A stretch of DNA of 64,000 bases from Cantharellus purpuraceus (taxonomy: Eukaryota > Basidiomycota > Agaricomycetes > Cantharellales > Hydnaceae): positions 828,001-892,000 of the forward strand of contig JALBUN010000034.1 of assembly GCA_025174535.1 (NCBI GenBank). Direction: 5' to 3'. How positions within the stretch are numbered: position 1 is the stretch's first letter; each line of letters starts with the position of its first letter. This document shows, piece by piece, positions 23,466 through 35,329 of this stretch. The position numbers and the translations under genes are program-made. The notes under the pieces are model-generated. The model was not told the origin of the DNA. It was given only the letters and a program-made list of their open reading frames with translations, and did no database searches.

Positions 23466-25796
23466 ATGGAAGAATCCTCCATGATCACGAGTGTTCTGGA
23501 CTCAGCTGAGGACAGCCTCATGAACATCCCTCTACCCCGCGGCGAGGTAGCTTTCATTTCCTTGGCAAGCTTGGCTCTTTAATGGCTGATATATCTAGCA
23601 TAGGCTTGCCTCCCATGCCGAAAACGAAAATCGGTCAGTTAGATCATGAAATGGCAGGGTATACTGATTTTATTATGATTCTCACCATGCATAGAAATGC
23701 GACGGCACAAAGCCTATATGTCGCCAATGTTCACGGGGGAAAAGAGCCAATGACTGTCGATATGATCCCTCCAAAGCTTGGAGTACGTCTCGCCCCCTCT
23801 GAGCCTGCACATACTGTCCCTCTGAGCCGCAGTCGCAGGTCGTAATCGCAAATTACAACACAGACTTATCCAAGTAGAGCGACGTATGATAGAAATGGAG
23901 AGCAAGTTACAAGCTCCGAGAACTGCAGCACCACCTTCACCCGAATCGCATCCATTCTCCTTTGATCACGCAGATTTCCAGGCTCTGGCATCCTTTGACA
24001 TCCTTGGCAATGTTTGTACAACTTCTCCATCTCTCGTGGAACCTGCCGACGCACAATCAGGGCAAGCCTCGGGGTCGAGCTCAAGCCCCGAAGACCAGTC
24101 CTGGTTTGAGGCGCAAGGATCTAGGTCTACTTCCGGCGATTCTTCCTCTGGGTTCGACTCTCCTAATGAAGGGGAGGGGGTTTGCCTCTCAGAGTCAGGT
24201 TTCTCGCCCGAGTTCGAAGAGGTCCTGTATGTCTTGCGGCATAATATCCCTCACAGTTCGAAGCGGTTGACTTACTAAGCAGCATTCACGCATTTATCGC
24301 CCACCGCCATCAGCTTGTCTTGCAAGTCGACGCAAAGATTTTACAACCAGCACTGTCCGTCACATCTGCAAACTTGACTGGTGACAGGGCACATCCAAGT
24401 TTACGAAATATTGTCTTGGCACTGGGATGCTATTTTTCTCGATTGACTTGGCTAGATGCTCAGGAAGCTCGATTCGTCGACCAAGCCCTTTATGGGCTCC
24501 ACACTGATCTATCACGGACAGAGAATTTGCTAGATATCACACAAGCGTGCTGCCTGCTGGCTTCATATTCATTTATGAAAGGCCACGTTTTACAAATCAG
24601 TTATCACTTAGCAAGTGCAGTGCGATTGGCTACTGGACTTGGCCTTCATCAAATCATGAGCTCTGAGTATGGTAGTCCATGGGCTTTGAACAATTCTATA
24701 TTAGGTCCCTCTAGAGAGGGAGGAGTGGCTGTTGAGGCGGCAAAGACATTTTGGGTACGCCATATATGTATACTTTTACTCTACGGAAACTTAGTTCTTT
24801 TGCTTAACAGAACATATTCATCATCGATAGACTGTATTCTGTAGCATTGGGTGTACCATCAATACTGGTGGATGACAACCGCCCTCGGAACCGAATTCGG
24901 ACACCATTGCCTGATAGAATCTCCATGTCGCATCCTAGTGTGCGTCCTCGCTTCTATCTCGACGCTATTTCAGTTGACCTCTAGATCAAGTTACCTGATT
25001 GGGGAGAGTCTCCGTCGCCATTCTCATTTGGTTTTAGCAATGACCCAAACTACAATTTCGCTGATCTCACTGAGGCCCAAGTCACTACGCTTTACGCAAG
25101 AATTTCGGAACTCTTTGAGAGAGCCAGTAGACTTGCATATTCATCTAGTAAAGGTGAGTCGCAAGCTATTTCCCTTTTTCGTTAAGGTGTTGATAACGCG
25201 TTACCCGAGGTAGACGAGGGATTTATTGCCTTGGAGCATACCCTCTCCGAGGCTTGGACATACCTACCAGTAACGAAATCAACAACTGGCGGATCATTAA
25301 TGAACGAAGGTTTTTCTTATTCTTTGATGACACTGTGCACGTTGGTGCATTCTGCAACAGTGCAACTCCACCGCCAGCTGTCTCTCAAAGAATTGTCATC
25401 ACACGCGAAATCATTGGCTGCGGCGGAACATATTATCACTATCATTCGGGAAAATTGGGACGCGGACTTTGCATATTTTGACCCAATACTAGGAGTGAGT
25501 TCTCGCGCTCTTACTGTGAAAGTGCTTGTCTCTGAGTGTAAAACAGACAGCATGGATGTTTACAGCAGATGTTCTCCTTAGAGAGCGTATGCTGGGGCAG
25601 CATGCTGATATCTCACACAATGAAACTGTGGAGGGTCAACTTGATACGGTGATCTCAGCAATGAAACGCCTGGGAACCTTGTTTCCCGTTGTTGGTGAGT
25701 GTGTAAGGGCTTCCTCCCCTCACGATACAACTCACGTATTCTCTCCAAGCGATTCAGCTGGGGAAGATAGAACAATCTGTAGCTACTTCAAGATGA
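23466..25796 (+). CDS. Zn2Cys6 fungal-specific transcription factor
   Basis: The zinc cluster is split over small exons that hide it in a simple ORF reading. Exon 1 is 23466-23546, exon 2 is 23604-23633, exon 3 is 23695-23782, and exon 4 starts at 23839. Spliced, they read ACLPCRKRKSKCDGTKPICR then QCSRGKRANDCRYDPSKAWS: six cysteines spaced C-x2-C-x6-C-x6-C-x2-C-x8-C, the canonical binuclear cluster. A coiled coil follows (RKLQHRLIQVERRMIEMESK). The fungal_trans middle-homology domain is also present: LLSSIHAFIAHRHQLVLQ, LLASYSFMKGHVLQISYHLA, VRLATGLGLHQI, IFIIDRLYSVALGVPSILVD. Later exons lead to IQLGKIEQSVATSR and TGA at 25794-25796. Splicing around 24180-24280 is uncertain. The target genes are unknown. 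Confidence 0.88.
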
Positions 25797-28085
25797 TAGT
25801 GAACATATTTCATATTAAGATTATTATAGGATAGCTATAGACATGTACTAACACAGGCAGATAGAGCCCGCCCGATCTTAGATGAAAGCGGTGATGAGAA
25901 TGTAGGATTTCACTTGAACTTTTGTCAGTTTTTACTACAACGTTTGTTGCACTCCTCAGCCTTGAAGCTTGAATGAAGCTTGATCCATTGACATCCGATC
26001 GGTGGATCTCTACAGAAATGGTAGTGTCGAATACGTTTGCTTGGTGTGCACTGGGTAGAGGTAGAATGGGCTAAATCAAGTTACTAAGACGTGGTAACTA
26101 ATAGATAAACACCGAAAGATCCGGGACCCAGCGGCACAAATATGCAAGCTCGCTCGGGAGCAGTCCAAGTTGAAGTCTAACCGTAAATACAAGATAGTCG
26201 CATTGTCCGCGGTATTGCCTTGAAAACACTGTGTAAACCCTGATAGCGATATTTATCACGAGACAAAGAGTAACATCACAAGAAGAAAGGGCATTGATGC
26301 GGATAGCTTGTAACCAACGCGTGCCGGCCGATCAGGTCTTTACCACATAGCTTTTGAAATATTTGCACCTGTATCACTTTGCAACAAGGCTGATCCGAAT
26401 AAAAGACTTGTTCAGGGATGACTTGCTCATAGGGCATATGAGCTAGTGCACAGACTCTGGCAGAACAAGACAGTCCCATCTCAGCCAAAAGGGCTCATGA
26501 TGCATAATGCCATGTGATGTGTAGGCTGAGCTGGACACGACGCTTACTGTATATGAGCAAGTCAACTGTACCTATTGGTGCGGCTCTTTACCTGATAGAA
26601 GGTGGGCAGGACTATGCTCGAGCATATGATCGAAAATAAACATAAGAATAGGTCCTCGTCGTGTAATTCGTGAGTGCGACACGGTTGTGCTGGACGAAAA
26701 GTGCAAAGAGGCTTCGTTAGAACTAGCCATCAAACAGGGGCAAAGGATACTTCATCACTATCAGGGTGTGGATGGCGACTCGTTCATGATGGATAAAGAA
26801 TGAAATGATGTTTTACCACCTCTCGTTTCTATACGAGGAAGGTATTATCCCAGGAATAGAAAACGGGCACCCTTGTACGCAGCAGGGAACCAACTGTATC
26901 AAGCAGTGTCATCTCTACGGTTCCATGCACTGGATGTTACGAGTACATACTAGGCTGATTACAAGACCGTCTTGAACATGTTGTGCTGTGAATAACACTA
27001 TGTCAAGATTCCGTCAACCGTCTGTGGCACTAGGTGGGAGGTTCAGTCTCAGGTTAGAAACGAGGACAGAAAGAAAGCCTGCTAGCTAGGAGATTGCCAA
27101 TATCAAGTTGATGTCGGATATATCATTATGTATTGCTTCGCACAGTGAGGAAGGGCCCAGAGATAGTAAACCTTCTAATCACATGAATACCTTATTGTTG
27201 TAGTTACAGTGACGGCTCACCTGATTGCGCTGAAAGGTGCTTCGACTGGCCACCGGTGAGCACCGTCATCATGCAGATAAGACGAGTCAGGTACCTGGAA
27301 ATCTTCCTTATTACATGAATTACATGAACTTGCGTTGACGTAAACCATTCATCCACTCCATTGCGTACCCTAAATAAAGTACAGTACGTGATTGAATATT
27401 TGAATCTTCCAGGTGCATATTGGGGATTTCCTTGTCATAGATGGGGGTGAAGTTAATTCTCTCTTTACATCCAGGTGTGGAGTAATAGTGTTAAAATCAG
27501 GTTGTTCCCACGCTGTGCAAGCAAACGTTCACCGAATACCGTAACATGCAAACTTGAAGAGCACAAAATATGTGACAAGTTTCTGGACTTGATGAGGTTA
27601 TGACACAAGTACGTTATGCGATTGCTATTATAAATTGTCGTTCACAGCTTGGCGCCCGAGTTGTTGCCACCTAATAACTAAAAGTGTTCGATGGCTTTCA
27701 TTCATCATGCAACAACATTATTATTCCTGTGGGGAGTAATCAAACCGATGCCCGAGTTACCCACACGCTGATTGATAGAGATAAACGAAAAGTCAGGAGG
27801 CAAATTTGCAAACTTCGACCTATAGCTATTCAAATTGATCGCTATCGTCTTCGCGAGCGTTTGCAATCATGATGTGGAACTTGGGGGCTTTCACCAAGAG
27901 GTGTGTTGTTGATTGTCATAGAATCAATAGGTTCAATTTACTTAGCATTGAACTAAATTTTAGTGGGGTATGTTACGGTAGAGCAGAACATTCATTGCAT
28001 AATACGAATATTAGGGAAAAGCGAAGATAACTAAGAAGAGTCTCTGTCCTCACAGGATGAGGGTTGTCTGAGGACTCAAAAGATA
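25797..28085. other. 2.3-kb gene-poor region
   Basis: Mostly AT-leaning sequence with only short scattered frames; none has a recognisable domain or convincing splice links. The longest minus frame (26276-26488) begins MAEMGLSCSARV and has no supporting feature. I see no transposon termini or tandem repeats. Confidence 0.45.
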
Positions 28086-28158
28086 TGCCCACTGGCTGAT
28101 TCGAACAACCGACCTCTCCGTTACGAGCGGAGCGCAACTACCGCTGTGCTAAGCGGGC
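28086..28158 (-). tRNA. tRNA-Thr (anticodon CGT)
   Basis: A 73-nt intronless cloverleaf on the minus strand. The acceptor GCCCGCT pairs with AGTGGGC (one G-T), and the discriminator is A. The D arm begins GCAC and closes with TTGC. The anticodon stem CTCCG/CGGAG encloses loop CTCGTAA, anticodon CGT reading ACG. The T arm is GGTTG-TTCGAAT-CAGCC. A run of four T follows within a few bases, fitting a Pol III terminator. CCA is not encoded, as expected in eukaryotes. Confidence 0.93.
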
Positions 28159-28337
28159 CTCGGAGACAGGGGAAATTCGTTGGTAATTAGATCAGCTGCA
28201 TATGTCGAATCAACAACTTAAACACTCCAAACGAAAGACTCAACATTGTTCACATGATGACCACGGTCTATTACGTATGAAAAATGAACGAGAAATTGAT
28301 AATCCCATGTATGAACACGCCTTCCATGCTAATATAC

Positions 28338-31300
28338 TTATAGATTGTACCGTTCCCTCAATCGTTCCTGCACCTGCGGAGGAAAGGAGCCGAACTGGGA
28401 ATCCCATTCAGGACCACTCATTTCTTTCAAACCAGTCAAGATCTGTGGCAGCAGGGATGAGATCGACAGTGCATGGGAATGGCATGCAGGGATGCGTACG
28501 GATTTGAACATTTCGTTCAATTCTGGTGTTGGGTTTCCCCATTGCGCAATAGCATTGCAGAACCAGAAAAAGCTCTGTAAGAGGGAGGTTTAGAAAACAG
28601 TTGAAAAGACTAGCAGATTCATGCCTTGGCAATTCCTTGGGGGTTGACTTGGACGAGGGTGCAAAATCCTCTAAAGGCAGAATCTTTCTCTTCATTGTCC
28701 CGAATCTCAAACAGTGCTTGGCACCTAGAATTTACATTTGGTTATCCACTGACAATGTAAGAACAGTAAGTCGCACCATTGCTCAGCAAAAACCTCCAAC
28801 TGGGGAGCAACCACAGTCGGTTGAATTAGCCCTATCCGTCCGATTGTGACGGCGGCATTTTCATGCAAACTGCGAGGGGCCTTTGCGTGCAGGAGGCAAG
28901 GGATGAGATGGTGGATCAAACCAGGGACCCATTGCGCAAACTCGGGATCTAAAATATAACATGAGCGACCATCATGCTTTGAGGTTGCAAAGTGATACCA
29001 ACCAGCGCCGTAGCGAAGCGCGACCTCTCCAACGGACCAAGCAGCATTGTTGCATGCGCTCACTTCCTCAGGCTTAGGGTCTGGATAAAGCTGCGCTACA
29101 AATTCAGGCATGATCTGAGGCATGAATGGTCGCAAGAGTTCAAAACATTGGACAGCCATATCGCCAATCAGGGCATAAGATGACTGTCGGACACTGGGTT
29201 GCGGATGCTATATCGATAGACTAAGATCAGTGACATACACATTCCTGATAAACCTGACTCACTTTCAAGCAAATACCAATCAGACTGAACAATGGAGGGT
29301 TGCTGTTATCTAATAGCGTCTTCATTTGCATACCGAGTCCTTGCACTAAACCGCTCAAAAGATCGATTGTGACGACAAGAAAATCTTTATCAGGTTCCTC
29401 CATCTCAGGGTTCTGTTGATACGCTTGATACTGGAGAAGCTGCTGCTGAACAATGCTACAACACCGCTCATAGATCGGACTGGCGTAAGGATAAAACGAG
29501 GGTCCCATTGCAACTGTTACCGATGCAAGACACTAGACAAAGAGGCACATATGTAAGGATACTTCATGTGTCAAACCTAGTTTTGACTCACCTCAAGGAG
29601 AGGTACGAGATCTTCCGGATCATCCTTTAATTTGCTCCACCGTTTGACCAAGGGAGGCATCAGGATCTCGACGTAGGCAGGATTCGATAGAGCCCGACCA
29701 ACAGCGTCAGCAAGTGTACCCACAGCGTCATATAAGATGAGTAAATTCTTTGCTTGGTACTTGTCAAACGCAAAAACTAGGTTGCGCAGAACAGGGTCGA
29801 GGAAAGGCTCAAGTTCAGACTGAGCCTCTTCTTCAAGGGTGGAGAAAGCACTGCATCCGGCTTCCTGTACGCGCTTATGATTGTCCAGAACCATTCTCAA
29901 CAACTGCGAGCTCGTTAATCGTCGAGTAAAACATAAATGAACCGTGGAGGGAAGACGCACCCCTTCCATGGTCGGAACGAAATATGTGGCGCGATGTTCC
30001 TCCGATGTCACTTGAGCGATCCAACTCGCATACCTACCCAGTGTCCAGCAAGTTATGGAACGAACAAGGGGCTACACCCAGTCTGCATCAGGAATGTGTG
30101 CGGAAGATAGTAGAAGACATACCTTGGGATCGTTTAACATGCCGATTAAGTAAGGCACTAACACTGGCAGATGTGGAACAATGACCTCGATGCATCCTAA
30201 ACCCGAGTTAGCAATTGACTGCATCTAGTCAAAAGCTCGCTCGCCTTCTGCCATGGCACCCAGCGCTAGGATGCCACATTCTCGTTGAAGCCAGTCCTGG
30301 CTCCATAGCTTATCTTTTAGCGCCGGAAGAGAGACCTCCATCAATTCACCGTTGAAACGCGTCGCCAACACATCAAAGGCAGCGGCTGCACATTTGCGCA
30401 CGTTCCATTCTGTGCCCATCTCATCATCAAAGTCGTCCACATCGTCGTCTTCAAAGTCGTCCCCTAGGTCATCCCCATCATCCCCTACAAGAGAGCCATG
30501 CCTCGTCCCGTTTGCGCCAGAACTGGAATCGGTTATTCGCTCTAGGCCATGCTCTTTAGCATCATAATGCTTGGGCTTGATGTCACTTTCTTTGTCAGGG
30601 ATGTGTGCGTCCTCCTCTTCTGCAAAAGCCCAGTCCAAATCGTTTTCGGAATAAACCATACATTCGAGTAGCGCAAATGCAACTTTTGGTAGTAATGGCC
30701 GGAGGTAGTTTTCGAGGTCGGGCTCCTCAGCAAATGTGAGCCAGAAATCGCACGCCTCAAGAGCAACATCCTCGTTCTTGTCTCGTGTTGAGTAGAGCAT
30801 GTATTCGGCCACGTTAGACATTTCCGGCACAAGCTTATCAGCACGGAAGGCAAGAAGCAAAACCAATGCTTGGCAGACATTGCGTCGAACTATGGCATTA
30901 TCGTCGGAGGCTCGTTTGAATAAACAAGCGATAAAAGTGTCCATATGTGCGAAGAGTGATTGTGATTGTATGTGCACAAGTTGAGAGAGGGAACCGATCG
31001 CGTGTGATCGGATTTTGGCTGAAGGGTGCTCAGAAAGCACAAGGAACTTAGGGACCATGACATCCAAGGGTCGAGTACCATTCATCTCGACGTCCAATTT
31101 ACGCGGAAAATCTTGACATGCCTTCTCCAAAGCGTCGAAAGCGCTCTATCATTTGCTTTAAACCACCATTTCTCGTGAGATAAAGTTACAGACTCACCTC
31201 TTGCTCATCCAAACTAGGAGAATCCAAAGAATGGAATAAAAGTGTTAGAGCCTCCGTCCAATTCTTCGGATCCAGTACCCGCAAGAAGGAAACTATAACC

Positions 31301-31693
31301 TCTCCCGCAACCTTCCGAACCATTGATTGAGGGTCCCGAAAAGCTTGCAGGACAGCACCTTTAGCAAATGTGGCAACCTCTGGTGGGGCCTTGGTAAGCA
31401 GCCACGCATGATTCTTGAGGAGATAGCCAGAGATAGTTCGAATATGCTCGCTTTCTTGTGTCATGTTGGCAATGACATGAGCTAGATAACCCACGTAGTC
31501 TGGCACTTTCGTAAACTGGTCAAGTTTCTGTGAAAGAACAACGCTCAGCGTGCAGCATGCGCGATGACACAGCAGCACTAGCTACAATCGTGATAGCCTT
31601 TTGCATTTCAGGCTCATTGGTACGTGTCGAATTGTGTAATGTCTCGAGGACCTCTTGAAGGCCAGCGGGTTGTGGTGTCCAACCAGACATCAT
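28338..31693 (-). CDS. KAP104: transportin-type karyopherin beta-2 (Kap104-like)
   Basis: A nuclear import receptor for PY-NLS cargo, built of HEAT repeats. The start at 31693 gives [20 protein letters not shown], the usual N-terminal helix. Next come [20 protein letters not shown] and [20 protein letters not shown]. The diagnostic acidic loop of repeat 8 is present ([20 protein letters not shown]), followed by [18 protein letters not shown]. Then [31 protein letters not shown] and [15 protein letters not shown], and the C-terminal exons read [14 protein letters not shown] and [17 protein letters not shown], ending ERLRERYNL at 28338. At least seven introns. The intron at 28575-28624 uses a GC donor in my model. 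It lies in tandem with ERD2, same strand. Confidence 0.93.
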
Positions 31694-32094
31694 ATCACCT
31701 TGCAGCTGAGATACAGCAATTTAGGAACAATAAAAAAATGTCGATTATGACATATAGAAGGCCCACCGATGTTATATGTGAGGATATATCGACTATGCAG
31801 TAGTGGGTATGGAGAACGGAAGGTGACCAGTCAAAAGCGAAGCCACAGTTTGGCGACCCACAAGGACACACCAGTGACTACAAAGCACCCCTCAAAGGCT
31901 TCGAAAAGGCACGAATAAGATCAATCAAACTTGCATCTCATGTCGTAATGTGCTGTTCCTTTTCATGCAGAGCAGTACGTCTAAGCTATACAGAAACCCG
32001 ACCGTCGCCACAATGCGACTTAGTGCAGATGCTGAAGGGCCAGTGCACATGATTAAATGAGTTCATCCAACCTGCTCCTATGTAAAGCAAGTGC
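31694..32094. other. intergenic region between ERD2 and KAP104
   Basis: About 400 bp holding the ERD2 3' UTR and the KAP104 promoter. No ORF, TATA box or repeat stands out. Confidence 0.5.
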
Positions 32095-33071
32095 TCATGC
32101 TGGCAACTCGAATTTTTGTCCTTGCAATACTCTATCCATCACCAGCAGTGAGTCAACCAGGTACAAGCTGACGATATGCTTTCACCCACCTTGTGAAGTA
32201 AATGTAGAAGAAGTCGAGATAAAGGGCCGTTTGTACGAGTCCCGCTACAACAGCTATTGGGTCGACCGTTCCATCTGTGAAATAACTATCAACAAGGGTC
32301 GCCAACCCTTGTATATCAGTATTTCATCGATCACGGAAGATATCGCACTCGCCGGTATATCCAGTTGGGAATGTAGAGTCCACGATAAGCGCCAAGTGCA
32401 GCAAGGTAATGTGTTGTTATAGCCTCAGCTTCACCCGTCCGCTGCAGCATGAAGAGCTGCGGTAGAATTGCCACTGCTTCTAAGTAGATGGAGAAAGCCC
32501 ACATAATCTTAGATACGGGTCAATGACAGCCTGAACCATCAGTGATTGGCTCACCTCGACGGGAGTAAATTTATAGTTGAATATAAAAGCCAAAATTGCA
32601 CATGGTCCAAGCAAGTACTCCAGACGGAATGTGTCAATAGAAGGGTCATTCGTTGGCCTGGATGTATGTGTAAACGTTACGATGCAACGCAGGATGGGCA
32701 AATCATTGACGCACTTATAGCGCATTTTCATAAGATAAAGAATATATGCACTGCTTCCAATGAAGAAGAGCTTCATCACAGTGTTATAAATTGATACGAA
32801 GTCTCCAACGAAAAGGTCAAGGTAGCGAGCCAAGAACACTCCTACATAGAGAGCTTGCGTTTTGAAAGAAATGCCTTGGAGCATGTTCAATTCAAGCACC
32901 AGTACTGATATGGAAGAAGTTGTACCTCGACATGATCTTGAAACTTGAATCTTGCGCAATAATATGAAAATAGAGGCGAGATGCGAAAGGTCCCCTGGAC
33001 AAATACGAGCTGGGCAAGGACTACAATGCAATATCGACCACATGCGTACCTAGCAGTCTGAACAAATTCAT
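32095..33071 (-). CDS. ERD2: ER lumen protein-retaining receptor (HDEL/KDEL receptor)
   Basis: A seven-helix Golgi-ER receptor that returns H/KDEL-tagged ER proteins. Exon 1 (33071-33050) reads MNLFRLLG, and exon 2 continues [16 protein letters not shown]. Conserved blocks follow in order: [132 protein letters not shown], and the typical C-terminus [11 protein letters not shown] with TGA at 32097-32095. Six introns. The one between WIYR and YFTDG (32286-32352) keeps frame only with a GC donor. Length and every helix match the family, so the assignment is firm. Confidence 0.96.
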
Positions 33072-33273
33072 ATTGGACGTTGAGCTCCAATGACAACGGA
33101 GAGTTTAAGACTTCACTTGGTTGAAGAGTTGAAGGTGTCGACACGTCTCTAATGATTACATAATCATAATCGGCACGAGGGAGCCTCACACACACGATGC
33201 TACTATTGCTGCAAAGCAATGTTATACAGAGACTACAGATGGATGTGGATACATGTAAAGCATATGGTTATGG

Positions 33274-34550
33274 TCATTCCGAATACGAGTCGTCTGTTGT
33301 CCTCTCCTTCATGTTCTCAATGACCCTCCTTACGCGTTCATAGACAGCGAAGACAATCGCCTGACCAGGGGCTACACGCAGGACTCGAGGTGTGATACCC
33401 TTGTAAAATGATCGGAAGCCCTCTTTGCGCCACATATCTCCGGCAATGAGAGTTATACGAGTCCAGGCTGACTCGCCTTCGGCCGCGGAAGACTTTTGGA
33501 GACCTGTACATCATTACCGAAGCATGCAGTAATTGCCGTCAGTGGCTTCTATATGCTTGTTGAGGCGGTACATATGATTGCAGCAACTCACGAGTTTTGA
33601 TAGTGTCTATAGGTGCGTTGGAAAATGGTCCCATGGCTCCCGAAATGAGACCGATTAACATATGTTGATAAGATGGTAGATCTACAAGGCCTGGTTGAAG
33701 TCGATGCGCCTGCTTTTTCAGTTCTTGATATGCAGTGAAATTGGCGCCTTGATACACAGTACGTCAGCTACAATCTTAGTTGATATACACACCACAAACC
33801 TTGATTTGTAGCTTGCCTCAGTGCCGTAAGACTTACCCCCCTGTACAGGGTTCTGAAGCCTTCCTCCCTCACGATGGTATAGACGGCGTGCGCTGCATTG
33901 CGATATCGTGGAACTTCGAGGGGGTCGGCGAGCGAGTGGGATTGTGCTTGCAGACGTATCTTGACAACCTCCATAGGTGTTACGACCGCAACCGCCTCGG
34001 TAGTGCCGGCCGCCAACCCCGCTGCATTGCATTATGCACGTCAGTTTATTGAGAGCGCATGTATCAAGGTGGAAGGCACGTACCAAAGAATATTGCACCA
34101 ACACTTGTTTTCCCGGTCTCCTTGTTTGCAAGCCATCTTTTATACGTCTCGAAACTCGCAAACCGGATAGCCATCTTTGGCACAATTCCCGATAACACAG
34201 CACCGAGTCCTTTATAAAGCGCGAGGGGTGTTTCTCGCTGCACTATGGAAATACCCGTCGCGATGAAGCCTCGAGGTTTGGTCTGTGATAAAGACAGGGT
34301 TTAGCACTTTCGTATATCAACCTATGATTCATTTACGTACTCCTGGCGCAGCACCAGATTTCGAAAGTTGCATGCGCACCTTGATCGTGTCAAGTGGCTG
34401 GCAACACAACTTGACACGGTGTTGAATAAGTACAACTGTTTGTTTCAAGGGAAGCTAATGGGCTCTAACCGCCTCCATCGCTCCTGCGAGACCACCAGCT
34501 ACAATATGAGTCGCGAACCCAACGGGCTTCTTCTGGCTTGCTTTGGACAT
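33274..34550 (-). CDS. SFC1: mitochondrial succinate/fumarate carrier (Sfc1/Acr1 type)
   Basis: An SLC25 carrier that exchanges succinate for fumarate across the inner mitochondrial membrane and is needed for growth on C2 carbon. The start at 34550 gives MSKASQKKPVGFATHIVAGG then LAGAMEA. Carrier signatures: QPLDTIKVRMQLSKSG, TPMEVVKIRLQAQSHS and NAPIDTIKT. Family-specific stretches: RGFIATGISIVQRETPLALY, GTTEAVAVV, GANFTAYQELKK, SYQHMLIGLISGAMGPFS and GITPRVLRVAPGQAIVFAVY. The C-terminus ends TTDDSYSE, stop 33274-33276. About five introns; intron 1 begins after MEA, and I placed its acceptor so that LCCQPLD follows. It shares a divergent promoter region with the homeodomain gene. Confidence 0.92.
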
Positions 34551-35329
34551 TGGCTTCGTTAGACGACAAGGTAGCTGGTGAAATGTTGTTGAACCGCTCT
34601 CGACGCAAGGGCGTGTCCGGATATTATCACACTTTCTCGCAGTCAAGAAAGGAGGAGCTTAACTGCCTTGTTTTCACGTGAAAAGCTGCAGCTAATCCAC
34701 GTGACACGGAATGGGACTACTACTTGATCTTCCTTGCTCTGGCTTCCGCGACGGCTCGCCGTACCTATGCGGATCCGGGAATCCCATACCGTGCCCCAAA
34801 TCTCGGGCAGCTTCGACTCATTGTGTTGCTACGACAATCTAATTGATTTTGTTGGAGATGGCATAAGTATATAAGAGAGGAGTGAAACACTAGCTTTCCT
34901 CTCGAGCGTATTACGTCATCATCAGTAAACATGTACAATCAACACAGCGCTGTAGCGAATGGGCGGTTCACGCGGCATCGTCAACGTTCACCGACGACGT
35001 GGACCTCCCCCCTCTTCCCTCAATTGCCGATATATCCCTGATGAACAGCCCTATTTACATATACCTATTCTGTCATGACAATGTCGTATCTGATGCGCTT
35101 AGGTAGTGAAGCAAACCTGCAGGTTCGCGTAATGTGTCGTGACCTCGTCACCTCTCTGTGACACCGCCTTTCCCTGACTAAGAATTGGGTATAGGTAGTT
35201 CTCTGCCTCACTATCCCTCGAGCATTTTGACATTTTCACCTCGTTTATCCGAAGTGAGTACAACTACTTTTACACGTGCACACCACCATCGCAAAGTCTT
35301 GAGTTTGCTTTTCCAGGACGCATATACTA
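34551..35329. promoter_or_regulatory. divergent promoter region, SFC1 and homeodomain gene
   Basis: Contains two CACGTG sites (34675-34680 and 34698-34703) close to the SFC1 start, and a TATATAAG element near 34869 facing right. About 60 bp after the TATA there is an ATG in good context (34931) opening a 36-codon frame. It could be a 5' exon or an upstream ORF of the homeodomain gene, but I could not join it in frame. Confidence 0.45.

Noticed and set aside
23695..23845. Apparent frameshift in the zinc-cluster gene
   Set aside because: The stop and frame change are explained by an intron from 23783 to 23838; splicing restores the sixth Cys and the coiled coil.
26276..26488. 70-codon minus-strand ORF in the gene-poor region
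   Set aside because: No recognisable motif, poor composition and no adjoining exons.
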